Part shown: one piece after another, positions 1 to 7,742 of the stretch
Layout of the letters: the number at the start of each line of letters is the position of its first letter
How positions within the stretch are numbered: the stretch's first letter is position 1
NCBI GenBank assembly: GCA_036497285.1
Contig: DASXJR010000117.1
Span: 1 to 64,000, forward strand
Length of the DNA: 64,000 nucleotides
Source of the DNA: RYN-133 sp036497285
GTDB taxonomy: Bacteria > Actinomycetota > Actinomycetes > Mycobacteriales > Jatrophihabitantaceae
Direction: 5' to 3'
The notes under the pieces: generated by a model
What the model was told of the DNA's origin: nothing
What the model saw: the letters and a program-made list of their open reading frames with translations, nothing else
Databases searched by the model: none
Position numbers and translations under genes: made by a program

Positions 1-71
1 CGCGACGTGCCATAGATGCCGGCCAACCCGACAACCGCAGTCGATGCAGTGCCCAACCAATCCCACCCCAT
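1..71 (-). CDS. N-terminus of a putative small membrane protein, cut by the window edge
   Basis: An ATG at 71 on the minus strand opens a frame that stays open to base 1. The 23 or so visible residues begin MGWDWLGTAST and continue into a hydrophobic Ala/Val/Gly/Ile stretch, like the N-terminal membrane segment of small phage or integrative-element proteins. It lies downstream of the integrase and DUF2461 gene on the same strand, which suggests that the mobile element continues to the left. No clear ribosome binding site is seen. Function unknown; the call rests only on open frame and composition. Confidence 0.3.
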   Translation of the reverse strand, partial: MGWDWLGTASTAVVGLAGIYGTS

Positions 72-119
72 GCCGACGATCTTGGTTGCGCTCGGCTGCC
101 ACGAGCGAAAGGCGCGCCG

Positions 120-296
120 TCATCGAGCGCCGTACTCGGGACGAGTCGGCCGCGAACACGGCGGGTCAAGTTCGAACGCGCGGCAGTGATCGCACCAGTG
201 CGCCATATGTCCGCCGCCGCGCGCGGTGCGACAGTGGCACGGGCGCCAGCTCAACGTGGCAAACGGATTGCGGCACACCGAACAAAGCGAAAGCAT
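120..296 (-). CDS. Small Cys-rich putative zinc-binding protein
   Basis: This is a 58-codon frame on the minus strand. It contains a CSVC pair near residue 5, CHC near residue 20 and CDHC near residue 39, plus a further Cys near the C-terminus. The spacing looks like paired zinc-knuckle ligands and is hard to expect from random GC-rich DNA. I do not recognise the family. It lies directly downstream of the DUF2461 gene, on the same strand, in what is probably mobile-element DNA. There is no strong ribosome binding site. A chance ORF cannot be excluded. Confidence 0.35.
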   Translation of the reverse strand: MLSLCSVCRNPFATLSWRPCHCRTARGGGHMAHWCDHCRAFELDPPCSRPTRPEYGAR

Positions 297-329
297 GTTC
301 GAATCGTATCGCGGTCGCGATAGCCGCGG

Positions 330-956
330 TCAGTCGTGGCCGACGTGAGTGCTCAACCAGTCAACAAGAGGCGTGATCGTTCGCCACAGCTTGGCAATCT
401 CAGCCTTGGCGCGGGCCGTCGCAAGCCACGGCGGGCAGCCAACCTCTCGCGAGGCCGTGAGGCTCTTGAACCGCAGGAGGTCTGCGCGTGGATGGTCTTT
501 CGGGTATCCCACCGGCACTCGGGTGAGCTGCTGCCCGCCAATCGTGAGGCCCTTACGTCGAGCGGTCGCCAGAGTCCGTTCAAGTGCGGGACCTGCTATG
601 TCGTCGGCCACCGACCGCCGCAGTCGCTCGACCTGGCCCGAGGACGTGTCCCAATACCCGCCGGCGACGAATAGGCCAGCGGCGGAAATGTGCAGGTACA
701 TGGACGACTCGCCGAACCAAATACCCTGGTGCGTCTTGTAAGGCGTCTTGTCCTTGCTGAACCGCACATCGCGGTACGGCCGGAACATCTTCGCCGCGCC
801 GAACTCTGGACCCAGCGCTTCGGCGAGGGCGAGCATCGGGTCGCGCACGGACTCGTCATAGACGTGCTTGTGCGCGGCCCAGAACGCCTTCGAGTTATCC
901 GCTTCAAGATCTTCGTACAGGTCGAGCGCGGCGTTAGGGATGCCGCTGAATTTCAC
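330..956 (-). CDS. DUF2461 family protein (full length), next to the integrase
   Basis: A protein of 208 residues with the N-terminal pattern F-x-G-I-P-x-A-A-L-D-x-Y-E-D-L and the internal F-R-P-Y-R-D-x-R-F-S-K-D-K-x-P-Y-K-T block typical of the DUF2461 (TIGR02453) family, whose function is unknown. Start is the GTG at 956, ten bases after the integrase stop, so the two genes are probably co-transcribed. A second DUF2461 N-terminus, now orphaned, lies on the far side of the integrase at 2474-2533. This copy is therefore either a chimera rebuilt by the insertion or a complete copy carried by the element. Confidence 0.85.
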   Translation of the reverse strand: MKFSGIPNAALDLYEDLEADNSKAFWAAHKHVYDESVRDPMLALAEALGPEFGAAKMFRPYRDVRFSKDKTPYKTHQGIWFGESSMYLHISAAGLFVAGGYWDTSSGQVERLRRSVADDIAGPALERTLATARRKGLTIGGQQLTRVPVGYPKDHPRADLLRFKSLTASREVGCPPWLATARAKAEIAKLWRTITPLVDWLSTHVGHD

Positions 957-965
957 CGTGCAACC

Positions 966-2432
966 CTAGCGAGCGGCCGACCCTGCCTCGTCGGCACGGT
1001 ATTCGTGCATCTCGTCGTCCTCGCCCATGACCTGATACAGCGGCGTCAACCGGTCGGCGACCGGCTCGTGAGGCCATGTCGCGGGGCGCAGCTCGATGTG
1101 CAGCAGGTTCAAGTGTTTCGCGATCAAGTCGCGGCGGCCGGGTATGTCACGACGCTCGAATTCCTCACCGATCGTGCGGCCGGTCGAGCGCGTCACGAAC
1201 TTCGGCGCGGTGGCCGGTTCCGCCTCGACCTCGGCCCGGCGCGCCTGCAACGCTTGCAGCCGCGCGAACACCTCAGGCGTCGCCGCGGTCGCAAGCTCAC
1301 CGAGTGCGGCCGCGATTGCCTCGTCAAGCTGCGCCAGCTTCACCGCCGAATCGTCGATCGTCGGGACCGTCTCGGTGAACATCAACGGCATGAAGTCGTC
1401 GAGTAGTTCAGTCTCGGCCCACCGCTCAGCCTTCGCAGCGTTCACGCTGGCACGGCCCGCGCATTGATCCTGCGGCGCCGAGCACGCATACCGCGCGACA
1501 CCGTTGTTGGACGATGCACGCAGGACGCGCCCGCACGTCGCACACCGCAGCAGTCCCGACAGCAGGCGGGCGTTCGCGCGGGCGCCCACCGGCCGACCGC
1601 GCCCCGGTTTCGGCGCCAACCATGCCGTGACCTGCGCGGCGACATCGGGCGTGAGGATCGCAGGCCAGAGGTCACGCGGCATGCCGTCCGCGTCGCGTAG
1701 CAACTCACCGCGAAACGTGGCATGCCCGCGGACGGTGTTGCCCGTGAGGACACGCATCAGGCTCGTCGACGTCCAGTGTTTCGCGCTGCGCGGCAATACG
1801 CGCGACGTGTTGAGGTCGCGCACGATGCGCGCCACCGGCTCGCCGACGATCACACGCCGTGCAGCGTCAAGGATGACGTCAGCCTCAGCCTTGACGATCG
1901 TGAGCGTTGGCCGGCCGTCGACGCGGACGATGCGGTACCCGTACGGCGCGACACCGGCCGACCACTGCCCAGCGGCGGCGGCACGCTCCGACCGTGCCCG
2001 TGAGCGGCGCCGCATGGCTTGCAGTTCCTCGCGCGCCACCTCGGCCTTGACGACGAACCCGAGGCGGAATCCGGGCGTCGTCGAGTCGGTGCCCTGCGTG
2101 TCCACGAGGCGCACACCGGTCGCTTCGATCGTGTCGAGGATGTCGGCACCGCCGCCGCTCACACCCTCGCGGGTCATGCGGTCGATCGACCACGCGGCGA
2201 GGATGTCAGCGCGTCGCTCGTGGGCGTCCGTCAGCCACTCGCGAAACGCGGGACGGTTGCGGATACCGCCCGATAGGCCGTCGTCGACGTGCACCGCTGC
2301 GACGTTGGCGCCGAGGCGATCGGCGAGCGCACGCAGGTCGCGCTCCATGCCTGCGAGACTGAGGTTCGTCTCGTCGGATGCGCGACTCAGCCGGACATAG
2401 AGGCTGGCTCGGGGGCGGCGAGTGGCTGGCAT
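966..2432 (-). CDS. Large serine recombinase (site-specific integrase)
   Basis: A phage/integrative-element integrase of about 488 residues. The resolvase domain begins near residue 10 with Y-V-R-L-S, and Ser16 is the expected nucleophile. D-D-G-L-S-G-G (about 50) and S-I-D-R-M-T-R (about 83) are the other family signatures. A recombinase domain follows (about 170-290), then a Cys-rich zinc ribbon (CATC plus two later Cys, about 300-335) and a coiled coil (about 390-420). The ATG at 2432 is chosen because AAGGA lies six bases before it; an earlier ATG at 2471 has no such site. The gene sits at the boundary of a disrupted host gene, as expected for an integrase beside its attachment site. Confidence 0.93.
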   Translation of the reverse strand: MPATRRPRASLYVRLSRASDETNLSLAGMERDLRALADRLGANVAAVHVDDGLSGGIRNRPAFREWLTDAHERRADILAAWSIDRMTREGVSGGGADILDTIEATGVRLVDTQGTDSTTPGFRLGFVVKAEVAREELQAMRRRSRARSERAAAAGQWSAGVAPYGYRIVRVDGRPTLTIVKAEADVILDAARRVIVGEPVARIVRDLNTSRVLPRSAKHWTSTSLMRVLTGNTVRGHATFRGELLRDADGMPRDLWPAILTPDVAAQVTAWLAPKPGRGRPVGARANARLLSGLLRCATCGRVLRASSNNGVARYACSAPQDQCAGRASVNAAKAERWAETELLDDFMPLMFTETVPTIDDSAVKLAQLDEAIAAALGELATAATPEVFARLQALQARRAEVEAEPATAPKFVTRSTGRTIGEEFERRDIPGRRDLIAKHLNLLHIELRPATWPHEPVADRLTPLYQVMGEDDEMHEYRADEAGSAAR

Positions 2433-2473
2433 CGGCGGTCCTTCGGCGAGTAGTGACGCTCTGTGCGCCAAGA

Positions 2474-2533
2474 CTACTGCGAGAGGTCTTCGTAGAAATC
2501 CAGTGCGGCCAGTGGGATTCCCTCGAACGTCAC
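2474..2533 (-). pseudogene. Orphan 5' end of a DUF2461 gene cut off by the integrase element
   Basis: From the GTG at 2533 the minus strand encodes V-T-F-E-G-I-P-L-A-A-L-D-F-Y-E-D-L, then S-Q and a TAG. This matches the first 17 residues of the intact DUF2461 protein at 330-956 (12 of 17 identical). The start lies 20 bases after the GNAT stop, so the ancestral order was GNAT then DUF2461. The reading frame ends where the integrase-side DNA begins. The fragment marks the element boundary precisely. Confidence 0.8.
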
Positions 2534-2552
2534 CTGGCCAAGGTAGCGGTCG

Positions 2553-3092
2553 TCAATCGCGCAGACTGACGTGCAGTCGGATCTCGCGCAGCTCACCCGC
2601 ACCGGTGTCGAGAGCTCGCACCAGCCCGTCCGGCGCCCAGTTCGCACCGACCAGGAACTCGCGGCTGACGGTGTCCGCCTCGGGGATCCAGGCCACCGCG
2701 CGGGTCATGCCGTCCGAGCGGGCGAATTCGATCGCGGCTGCCATCAAACGCGAACCGTGACCGCGTCGGCTCCACCGTGGTTCGACCAGGATGGGCCCGA
2801 TCTGGATCGTCGTGTCCGGGTCGGGGTCATCCGGCTGGACGTCCTCGGCCGGGGCCAGCGCAGTGAAGCCGACGACACGCTCCTTCTCCTGCGCGACCAG
2901 CACGCGATGCGTCGCCGTGGGCGGCGCGGTGATGGCTTGGGCCCACGCCGGACGCGCGTTCTCGACGGTGACGAGCTCGAGCACGGTCGCGGGCAGGATC
3001 GCCGCGTACCCGTACTGCCAGGCGTCGACCTGGATCCGGGCCACGTCGTCGACGTCGGCCGGGCCGGCCGGACGCACGCTCACATCAGCCAT
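2553..3092 (-). CDS. GNAT family N-acetyltransferase
   Basis: A 179-residue GCN5-related acetyltransferase; substrate not predictable. The acetyl-CoA loop is visible as V-E-P-x-W-S-R-R-G-H-G-S-R-L-M (about residues 106-120), followed by the Ala-rich helix and a C-terminal L-G/A-N-W-x-x-D-G-type segment. A TAGGGT -10 box (3100-3105, minus strand) ends seven bases before the ATG, so the mRNA is probably leaderless. The interrupted DUF2461 gene follows 20 bases downstream. Confidence 0.9.
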   Translation of the reverse strand: MADVSVRPAGPADVDDVARIQVDAWQYGYAAILPATVLELVTVENARPAWAQAITAPPTATHRVLVAQEKERVVGFTALAPAEDVQPDDPDPDTTIQIGPILVEPRWSRRGHGSRLMAAAIEFARSDGMTRAVAWIPEADTVSREFLVGANWAPDGLVRALDTGAGELREIRLHVSLRD

Positions 3093-3115
3093 GCGCCCGA
3101 CCCTACGAGCAGGCC

Positions 3116-4243
3116 CTAGGCCACCGGCACACGCGGTTGCGTCGGCGCGGTCTCGGGCAATTCGTCCGGCTCACCAAATGCGCGCGCAGCGAGCGCGCCA
3201 ACGGCGACGAACGCGATGCCGAGCACGATCATCGTGATCCCGACGCTGGTGCCGCTCCTGGCGACGTCGCTCGCGATGACGACCGTGCCGGCGGCGGCCA
3301 CCAGGCCCCAGAACCACGCGGTGAACCGTCGGCCGTACCGGGCGCCGTAGCGGCAGAGCAGTAACCCGACGATGACCATGACGATGCCCGTGCCGACCTG
3401 CTTGGTGTGCGGTGCCAGCGCAGCGATGCCGACCACCGTCGCCGGGATGCCCACGAGGACGAACGGCAATGCCATGCCGCGCCGGCCGGTGTGGTCGAGC
3501 CCCCAAGCGATCAGGTAGTACCCGACCGCGAACACGAGCGAAACGCCGGCGATCGTCGAGGTGTCGAGGGACGGGCTCAGGCTGCCGCTCGTTCCGGTGA
3601 ACGGCCCGATCACCGACGGCGCTATCTCGTTGGTCGACGGCCCGGCCTTGCCCACCACGTACTCCCACAGCAGCAGTGCGGTCAGGCCGAGATAGAAGGT
3701 GTGCCCGCGCGCGCCGCGGACGAACAAGTAGCTGGCCAGGTAGATCACGATGCTGACCCAGACGACCGCATCGCTGTTGATCGGTTCGCCGCCGGACAGG
3801 TCGAGCGTCAAGAACTCCATCGCGACGGGCACTCCGAGAGCGCTCGCTGCCACGCCGGCAGTGACCAGCGGCCCGGTGCGCGACGTGATGATCAACGTGT
3901 AGCCGACGGCGACCACCACGAGCGCGAGCACGAAGCCGAGAAACCGGCGCGAGTCGTCGGGGGTACTCGAAGCACCGCTCGTGACGCTCGTGATCACGCC
4001 CTGGACGAGATACGTGCCGCCCCAGACGACAACGCCGAGCACGACAAGCGCCACCCCGACGCCGGCCAGGGTGACGCCGAAGCGAGGTGCCGGGCGACTG
4101 GTGATCCGCGCGCCGAGCCGCTGCTGCAGGTTCGGGCGTACGGGCTCCGGCTGCTGCGGTGGGTATCCGCCCGTCGGGTAGTACGGGTACTGCGGCGGAT
4201 AGTTGGGGTCCTGCGGGTATTGGGGGTCGTGCGGTCCGGTCAT
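3116..4243 (-). CDS. Polytopic membrane protein with a Pro/Tyr-rich cytoplasmic N-terminus
   Basis: 375 residues from the ATG at 4243. The first 45 residues are rich in Pro, Tyr, Gln and Asp (repeats such as P-Q-D-P-N-Y-P-P-Q-Y-P), and about ten hydrophobic segments follow from residue 55 to the end. Similar Pro-rich-tailed integral membrane proteins are common and uncharacterised in actinobacteria. An upstream in-frame ATG at 4300 is less likely because it adds a non-conserved, hydrophilic stretch. Function unknown. Confidence 0.8.
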   Translation of the reverse strand: MTGPHDPQYPQDPNYPPQYPYYPTGGYPPQQPEPVRPNLQQRLGARITSRPAPRFGVTLAGVGVALVVLGVVVWGGTYLVQGVITSVTSGASSTPDDSRRFLGFVLALVVVAVGYTLIITSRTGPLVTAGVAASALGVPVAMEFLTLDLSGGEPINSDAVVWVSIVIYLASYLFVRGARGHTFYLGLTALLLWEYVVGKAGPSTNEIAPSVIGPFTGTSGSLSPSLDTSTIAGVSLVFAVGYYLIAWGLDHTGRRGMALPFVLVGIPATVVGIAALAPHTKQVGTGIVMVIVGLLLCRYGARYGRRFTAWFWGLVAAAGTVVIASDVARSGTSVGITMIVLGIAFVAVGALAARAFGEPDELPETAPTQPRVPVA

Positions 4244-4282
4244 GAGCGGCAGCTTAGAGGTGATCTCTGGCGATCGCCGGTA

Positions 4283-4320
4283 TTGGCGGCAGGACGTCAA
4301 ATATCACGTCCCGCCGCCAA
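4283..4320. terminator. Hairpin terminator downstream of the DedA gene
   Basis: Inverted repeat TTGGCGGC-a-GGACGT with an 8-base AT-rich loop and the complementary ACGTCC-c-GCCGCCAA. Fourteen paired positions with one mismatch. It lies downstream of the DedA gene and its GNAT remnant and before the next minus-strand gene. There is no long T run, as is usual for actinobacterial terminators. Confidence 0.6.
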
Positions 4321-4343
4321 AAGTGCGATCAGCCGCGGCGGTA

Positions 4344-4435
4344 GCGCAGCACCACCGGGGTCCGAGCCAGGACGCGAAGCGCACCGCGATGATCGCCGCC
4401 GCGTCGTCGAGTTTCGCGGGACGGACGACGGTCAC
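4344..4435 (-). pseudogene. GNAT acetyltransferase remnant
   Basis: The GTG at 4435 overlaps the DedA stop (GTGA). The frame gives V-T-V-V-R-P-A-K-L-D-D-A-A-A-I and a typical first helix of a GNAT. After about 25 codons a +1 frame change leads to T-P-V-V-L-R-Y-R-R-G-stop, which resembles the usual C-terminal strand of GNAT proteins. The whole middle of the gene is missing. This reads as an internally deleted acetyltransferase formerly in an operon with the DedA gene. Confidence 0.4.
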
Positions 4436-5112
4436 GCCTCGCCCGCCGCGTCCGCCTCCGCGTACGCCTCGCCCTCGATCTCCTGGCGCCGCTCCTTGCG
4501 GAAGTGCAGCACGGCGGCGACGACGATCACGACGGCGAGAATGGCCAGTGGTGCCCACGTCAGTGTCTCGCCGACGACGTTGAGCGCGCTCGCGAACGCA
4601 TAGCCGAGCAGCACGCACCCCGGTGCCCAGACGATGCCGCCGACCGCGTTCCACACCAAGAAGGTGCGGTAGCGCATACCGCTCATCCCGGCCATCGACG
4701 GCATCAAGGCCCGCATCAGGGCGGTGAGCCGACCGAGCAGCACCGCCTTGCCGCCGTGCCGGTGGATGAAGGCGTCGACCGCCGACCAGCGCTGCTCACC
4801 GACCCAGTTGCCGACTCGCGAGCGGCGCAGCGCCGGGCCGAACCGTTTGCCGAACTCGTAACCGACCGAGTCGCCGCCGACCGCGCACAGGACCGCGATC
4901 ACCATCATCACGACGAGGTTCAGATTTCCGTACTTCGCATTGCAGAACACGCCCGCCACGAGCAACGCGGTCTCGCCGGGCAGCACCATGCCGACGAGGA
5001 TCGCGGCCTCGGCGAACGCCAGGCCGCCGGCGATCAGGTAGAGCCACAGCCCCACCGTGTCGCCGATCGATCGCATGAAGTGCTCGAACACCGGCACATG
5101 CTCCCATGGCAC
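4432..5112 (-). CDS. DedA family membrane protein (SNARE-associated/VTT domain)
   Basis: About 226 residues, with the DedA features G-M-V-L-P-G-E-T (about residue 38), a G-x-x-x-G-Y-x-x-G-K motif and F-x-x-R-H-G-G-K-A-V-L-L-G-R-L-T-x-x-x-R-A-L-x-P with the conserved basic and Pro residues. These inner-membrane proteins are proposed flippases or transporters for polyprenyl-phosphate or phospholipids. Candidate starts are GTG 5112, GTG 5097 and ATG 5076; 5112 is listed as the longest without losing family similarity. The gene is divergent from the leader ORF at 5145. Confidence 0.88.
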   Translation of the reverse strand: MPWEHVPVFEHFMRSIGDTVGLWLYLIAGGLAFAEAAILVGMVLPGETALLVAGVFCNAKYGNLNLVVMMVIAVLCAVGGDSVGYEFGKRFGPALRRSRVGNWVGEQRWSAVDAFIHRHGGKAVLLGRLTALMRALMPSMAGMSGMRYRTFLVWNAVGGIVWAPGCVLLGYAFASALNVVGETLTWAPLAILAVVIVVAAVLHFRKERRQEIEGEAYAEADAAGEA

Positions 5113-5144
5113 GCTATGTCGGAACGCCGATCTAGGGTCGGCGC

Positions 5145-5210
5145 ATGAGAACCGGACTAGACGCTGGCCGGCGCTTCGCGGGGCCCCATGCGCACGGGAC
5201 GCGACACTGA
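5145..5210 (+). CDS. 21-residue leader peptide upstream of the YcaQ-like gene (AGRRFAGP family)
   Basis: A short frame reading M-R-T-G-L-D-A-G-R-R-F-A-G-P followed by seven less conserved residues, with TGA at 5208-5210. The stop overlaps the ATG of the next gene (TGATG), so translation is likely coupled. A TAGGGT -10 box (5133-5138) ends six bases before the ATG, predicting a leaderless transcript that starts on this ORF. A second ORF of the same length, motif and overlap lies at 17230-17295; the first 42 bases match at 36 positions. Not a peptide family I recognise. Confidence 0.6.
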   Translation: MRTGLDAGRRFAGPHAHGTRH

Positions 5211-6427
5211 TGTCGTTGTCGCTCCCGCAGGCCCGTCGCATCGCGCTGGCCGCGCAGGGCTTCGCCGAACCCCGTCCGTCCGGGCGTGTCGACGCCCGGC
5301 ACATCCGCCGCGTACTCGACCGGATCGGGCTGCTGCAACTCGACTCGGTCAACGTGTTCTGCCGGTCGCACTACCTGCCGGTGTTCGCGCGCCTCGGCGC
5401 GTACCCCCGGGAGCTGCTCGACCGGTTGACCGCGCACACCGCGGGCCCGGTTCGCCGCGAGCTGTTCGAGTACTGGGCGCACGAGGCCTCGCTGGTCCCG
5501 ATGGAGCTGCAGCCGTACCTGCGCTGGCGCATGGAACGCGCGGCCAAGGAGACCTGGGCCGGTGTGCGCCGCATCGTCGAGAACAAGCCGCACCTGCTCG
5601 ACGACGTCATGGCGTTGATCGAGGCGAACGGGCCGATCCGCTCGTCCGACACAGGCATCGAGCCGATCGCGCCGCGCCCCGGTCACATGTGGAACTGGCA
5701 CGACGGCAAGATCGCGCTCGAGTACCTCTTCTACGCCGGACGGGTGACGGCGGCGCGCCGGATCAATTTCGAGCGCTACTACGACCTGCCCGAGCGGGTG
5801 CTGCCGGCCGAGGTGCTGGCCACGCCGACCCCGCCCGACGAGGACGCGTTCCGCGAGCTCGTTCGGGTCGCGGCGCGCGCGCACGGCATCGGCACGGAGC
5901 CGGATCTTCGGGACTACTTCCGGATGGGCCACCAGGTCACGAAGCGCGCGGTCGCCGAGCTGGTCGACTCAGGTGAGCTGATCCCCGTCGAGGTCGAGAG
6001 CTGGCCGGCGCCCGCCTACCTGTGGCACGAGGCCCGCCGGCCCCGCCAGATCAATGCCCGCGCTCTGCTCTCGCCGTTCGACCCGGTCGTCTGGTTCCGG
6101 GAGCGCACCGAGCGATTGTTCAATTTCCGCTACCGCATCGAGATCTACACTCCCGCGCCGAAGCGGGTCTACGGCTACTACGTGCTGCCGGTGCTGCTCG
6201 GTGATGAGCTGGTCGGCCGGGTCGACCTGAAGTCCGATCGGCAGGCCGGCGTCCTGCGGGTGCAGGCTGCGCATCTGGAAGACGGACATGATCCGCATTA
6301 CGTCTCCGAGGAACTCGCCGAGGAACTCGAGCTCACCGCGCGCTGGCTCGGCCTTGACGGGGTCGTCGTCATCGATCGCGGTGAGCTCGCGCCCTACCTG
6401 GCTGCTGCGGTCGGTCAGGCCGCCTGA
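5210..6427 (+). CDS. YcaQ/AlkX-like winged-helix DNA glycosylase
   Basis: A 405-residue HTH_42 protein. The family unhooks DNA interstrand crosslinks and removes bulky alkylated bases. The N-terminal R-R-V-L-D-R-I-G-L-L-Q-L-D-S-V-N contains the Q-hydrophobic-D catalytic pattern that, as I recall, distinguishes AlkX/YcaQ from the QxQ of AlkZ. W-N-W-H-D-G-K-I-A-L-E-Y-L-F-Y-A-G-R-V (about 165-183) and L-L-S-P-F-D-P-V-V-W-x-R-x-R (about 288-301) are family blocks. The ATG at 5210 overlaps the leader stop. The 3' end overlaps the convergent DUF4097 gene by 13 bases. Confidence 0.88.
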   Translation: MSLSLPQARRIALAAQGFAEPRPSGRVDARHIRRVLDRIGLLQLDSVNVFCRSHYLPVFARLGAYPRELLDRLTAHTAGPVRRELFEYWAHEASLVPMELQPYLRWRMERAAKETWAGVRRIVENKPHLLDDVMALIEANGPIRSSDTGIEPIAPRPGHMWNWHDGKIALEYLFYAGRVTAARRINFERYYDLPERVLPAEVLATPTPPDEDAFRELVRVAARAHGIGTEPDLRDYFRMGHQVTKRAVAELVDSGELIPVEVESWPAPAYLWHEARRPRQINARALLSPFDPVVWFRERTERLFNFRYRIEIYTPAPKRVYGYYVLPVLLGDELVGRVDLKSDRQAGVLRVQAAHLEDGHDPHYVSEELAEELELTARWLGLDGVVVIDRGELAPYLAAAVGQAA

Positions 6428-7233
6428 CCAGCACGGAACAGGTGGATGTCGCCACTGCCGGTGCGAGCCCGGACGGTGATCGACTGCTTGCTGGCTGAGC
6501 TCGGCGCGTCCTCGATGGGCAGGTCCGAGCGCACCCGGCCGGATCCGGACGTCACGTCCAGCCGGGCCGACACGCCGTCCGGCAGGCCGACACTGACCTT
6601 GCCGGAGCCAGCGGTGAACTCGACGTCCCCGAACGCGCAGCCGATGTGCGCGTCGCCGGATCCGGCCCGGGTCCGGACGTTGCCGTGCGCCGTTTCGACG
6701 GCGAGGTCGCCGCTGCCGAAGCCGCTCTGGATCGACCCGCCGACCTCGCCGAGGTTGACGTTGCCCGACCCGGACCGCGTCACGACGTCGCCCGAAACCG
6801 CGCCGACGTGACTCGTGGCGCTGCCGCTGCGCAGCCGGAGGTCGCCCTCGACCGATTCGACCTCGATGCCGGCCGAGCCGGTGGCGAGGTCCGCGGCGCC
6901 GCTGTGGCCGATGATCCGGATGTCCGCGGACGCGGTGGTGATCTTCATGGCGGTGCGGCTCGGCACCTCGATCTCGGCGTCGACCGCGTCGCGATCACGA
7001 CGCCATCCGCCGAGCAGATCGCCCAGGCCGCCCTGGCGCGGGGCGACGACCGCAAGGACATCGCCGCGCTGCTCGACGGTGATGCGGTCGACGATTTCGC
7101 TGTCGGCGTCGTGCGGCGTGAGCCGGACGACTGCCTGGTCGAGTCCGTCCCTCGCGGTGACGGTGACGCTGCCGTGGCCGAGCCGCACCATCAGGTCGAT
7201 CGGGCCGGACAGGGGGAAGGTGTACTCGCGCAT
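6415..7233 (-). CDS. DUF4097-type beta-repeat protein
   Basis: 272 residues made mostly of short repeats of the form G-S-G/A-x-x-x-V/I-G-x-x-x-G-D-V (about residues 110-260), the parallel beta-helix pattern of DUF4097/adhesin-like proteins. No signal peptide or membrane segment is visible, so it is probably cytoplasmic. The ATG at 7233 is preceded by AAGGAG at seven bases. It lies 29 bases after the ribbon-helix-helix gene and is probably co-transcribed with it. Biochemical role unknown. Confidence 0.82.
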   Translation of the reverse strand: MREYTFPLSGPIDLMVRLGHGSVTVTARDGLDQAVVRLTPHDADSEIVDRITVEQRGDVLAVVAPRQGGLGDLLGGWRRDRDAVDAEIEVPSRTAMKITTASADIRIIGHSGAADLATGSAGIEVESVEGDLRLRSGSATSHVGAVSGDVVTRSGSGNVNLGEVGGSIQSGFGSGDLAVETAHGNVRTRAGSGDAHIGCAFGDVEFTAGSGKVSVGLPDGVSARLDVTSGSGRVRSDLPIEDAPSSASKQSITVRARTGSGDIHLFRAGQAA

Positions 7234-7262
7234 TCTGTTGCTCCTTGGTGGTGTGGGGCGGG

Positions 7263-7742
7263 TCAGCCGTTGACCCAGCCGGTGATGCGGTGCCCGCTGG
7301 CGCGGGTCTGCCCGCCGGGCGCGCGGTTGGTGCCCAATGAGCGGGCGGCCGCGCGGACGAGCCAGGTGTTGACCGAGACGGCGTCGGACCTGGCGGCCGC
7401 CTCGACCTGTGACTTCAGCGCTTCGGACAGCCGCAGCGAGATGCGTGCGGTGGCCTCGGCGTCGTCGGGGGGCGTCTCGCGCGCGGGCTCGGCGACCCGG
7501 ACCTCGATGTGCAACTCGTCGCCGTCCAGCCGTACGGAGACCCTCGGGGCGTCGGCGGAGTCGAGCAGGGCCGCGGTGAGCTCGTCGGCGGCTGCGGTGA
7601 CGGCCGCGAGCACGGCCAGCCGGGTGGCGGGCTCCGCGGCCGCCGACAGCGCATCGGCGACCCGGCGGGTGGCGTCGTCACCGAGAGCGGCGGCGGCGCG
7701 GAGCTGGGCCTGGACTTCGGCGACGTACGGTGACAGCTGCAT
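7263..7742 (-). CDS. Ribbon-helix-helix (HicB/Arc-like C-terminus) regulator
   Basis: 159 residues. The C-terminal third reads A-R-I-S-L-R-L-S-E-A-L-K-S-Q-V-E followed by a helix and N-T-W-L-V-R-A-A, the ribbon-helix-helix pattern of HicB/Arc-type DNA-binding proteins. The N-terminal part is Ala-rich and helical. There is no HicA-like toxin beside it; its operon partner is the DUF4097 gene. The promoter has a TTGCGG -35, 17-base spacer and CATAGT -10 ending six bases before the ATG. Two direct 9-base repeats cover the -10 and the start codon, so autorepression is likely. Confidence 0.75.
   Translation of the reverse strand: MQLSPYVAEVQAQLRAAAALGDDATRRVADALSAAAEPATRLAVLAAVTAAADELTAALLDSADAPRVSVRLDGDELHIEVRVAEPARETPPDDAEATARISLRLSEALKSQVEAAARSDAVSVNTWLVRAAARSLGTNRAPGGQTRASGHRITGWVNG

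Noticed and set aside
296..312. GTTCGAATC resembling a tRNA T-loop
   Set aside because: Flanking bases do not form the 5-base T-stem and no acceptor or anticodon arm is present.
44..376. Plus-strand 110-codon frame at the left edge
   Set aside because: Arg/Ser/Thr-rich composition typical of an antisense GC-rich frame; overlaps the minus-strand Cys-rich ORF and DUF2461 end.
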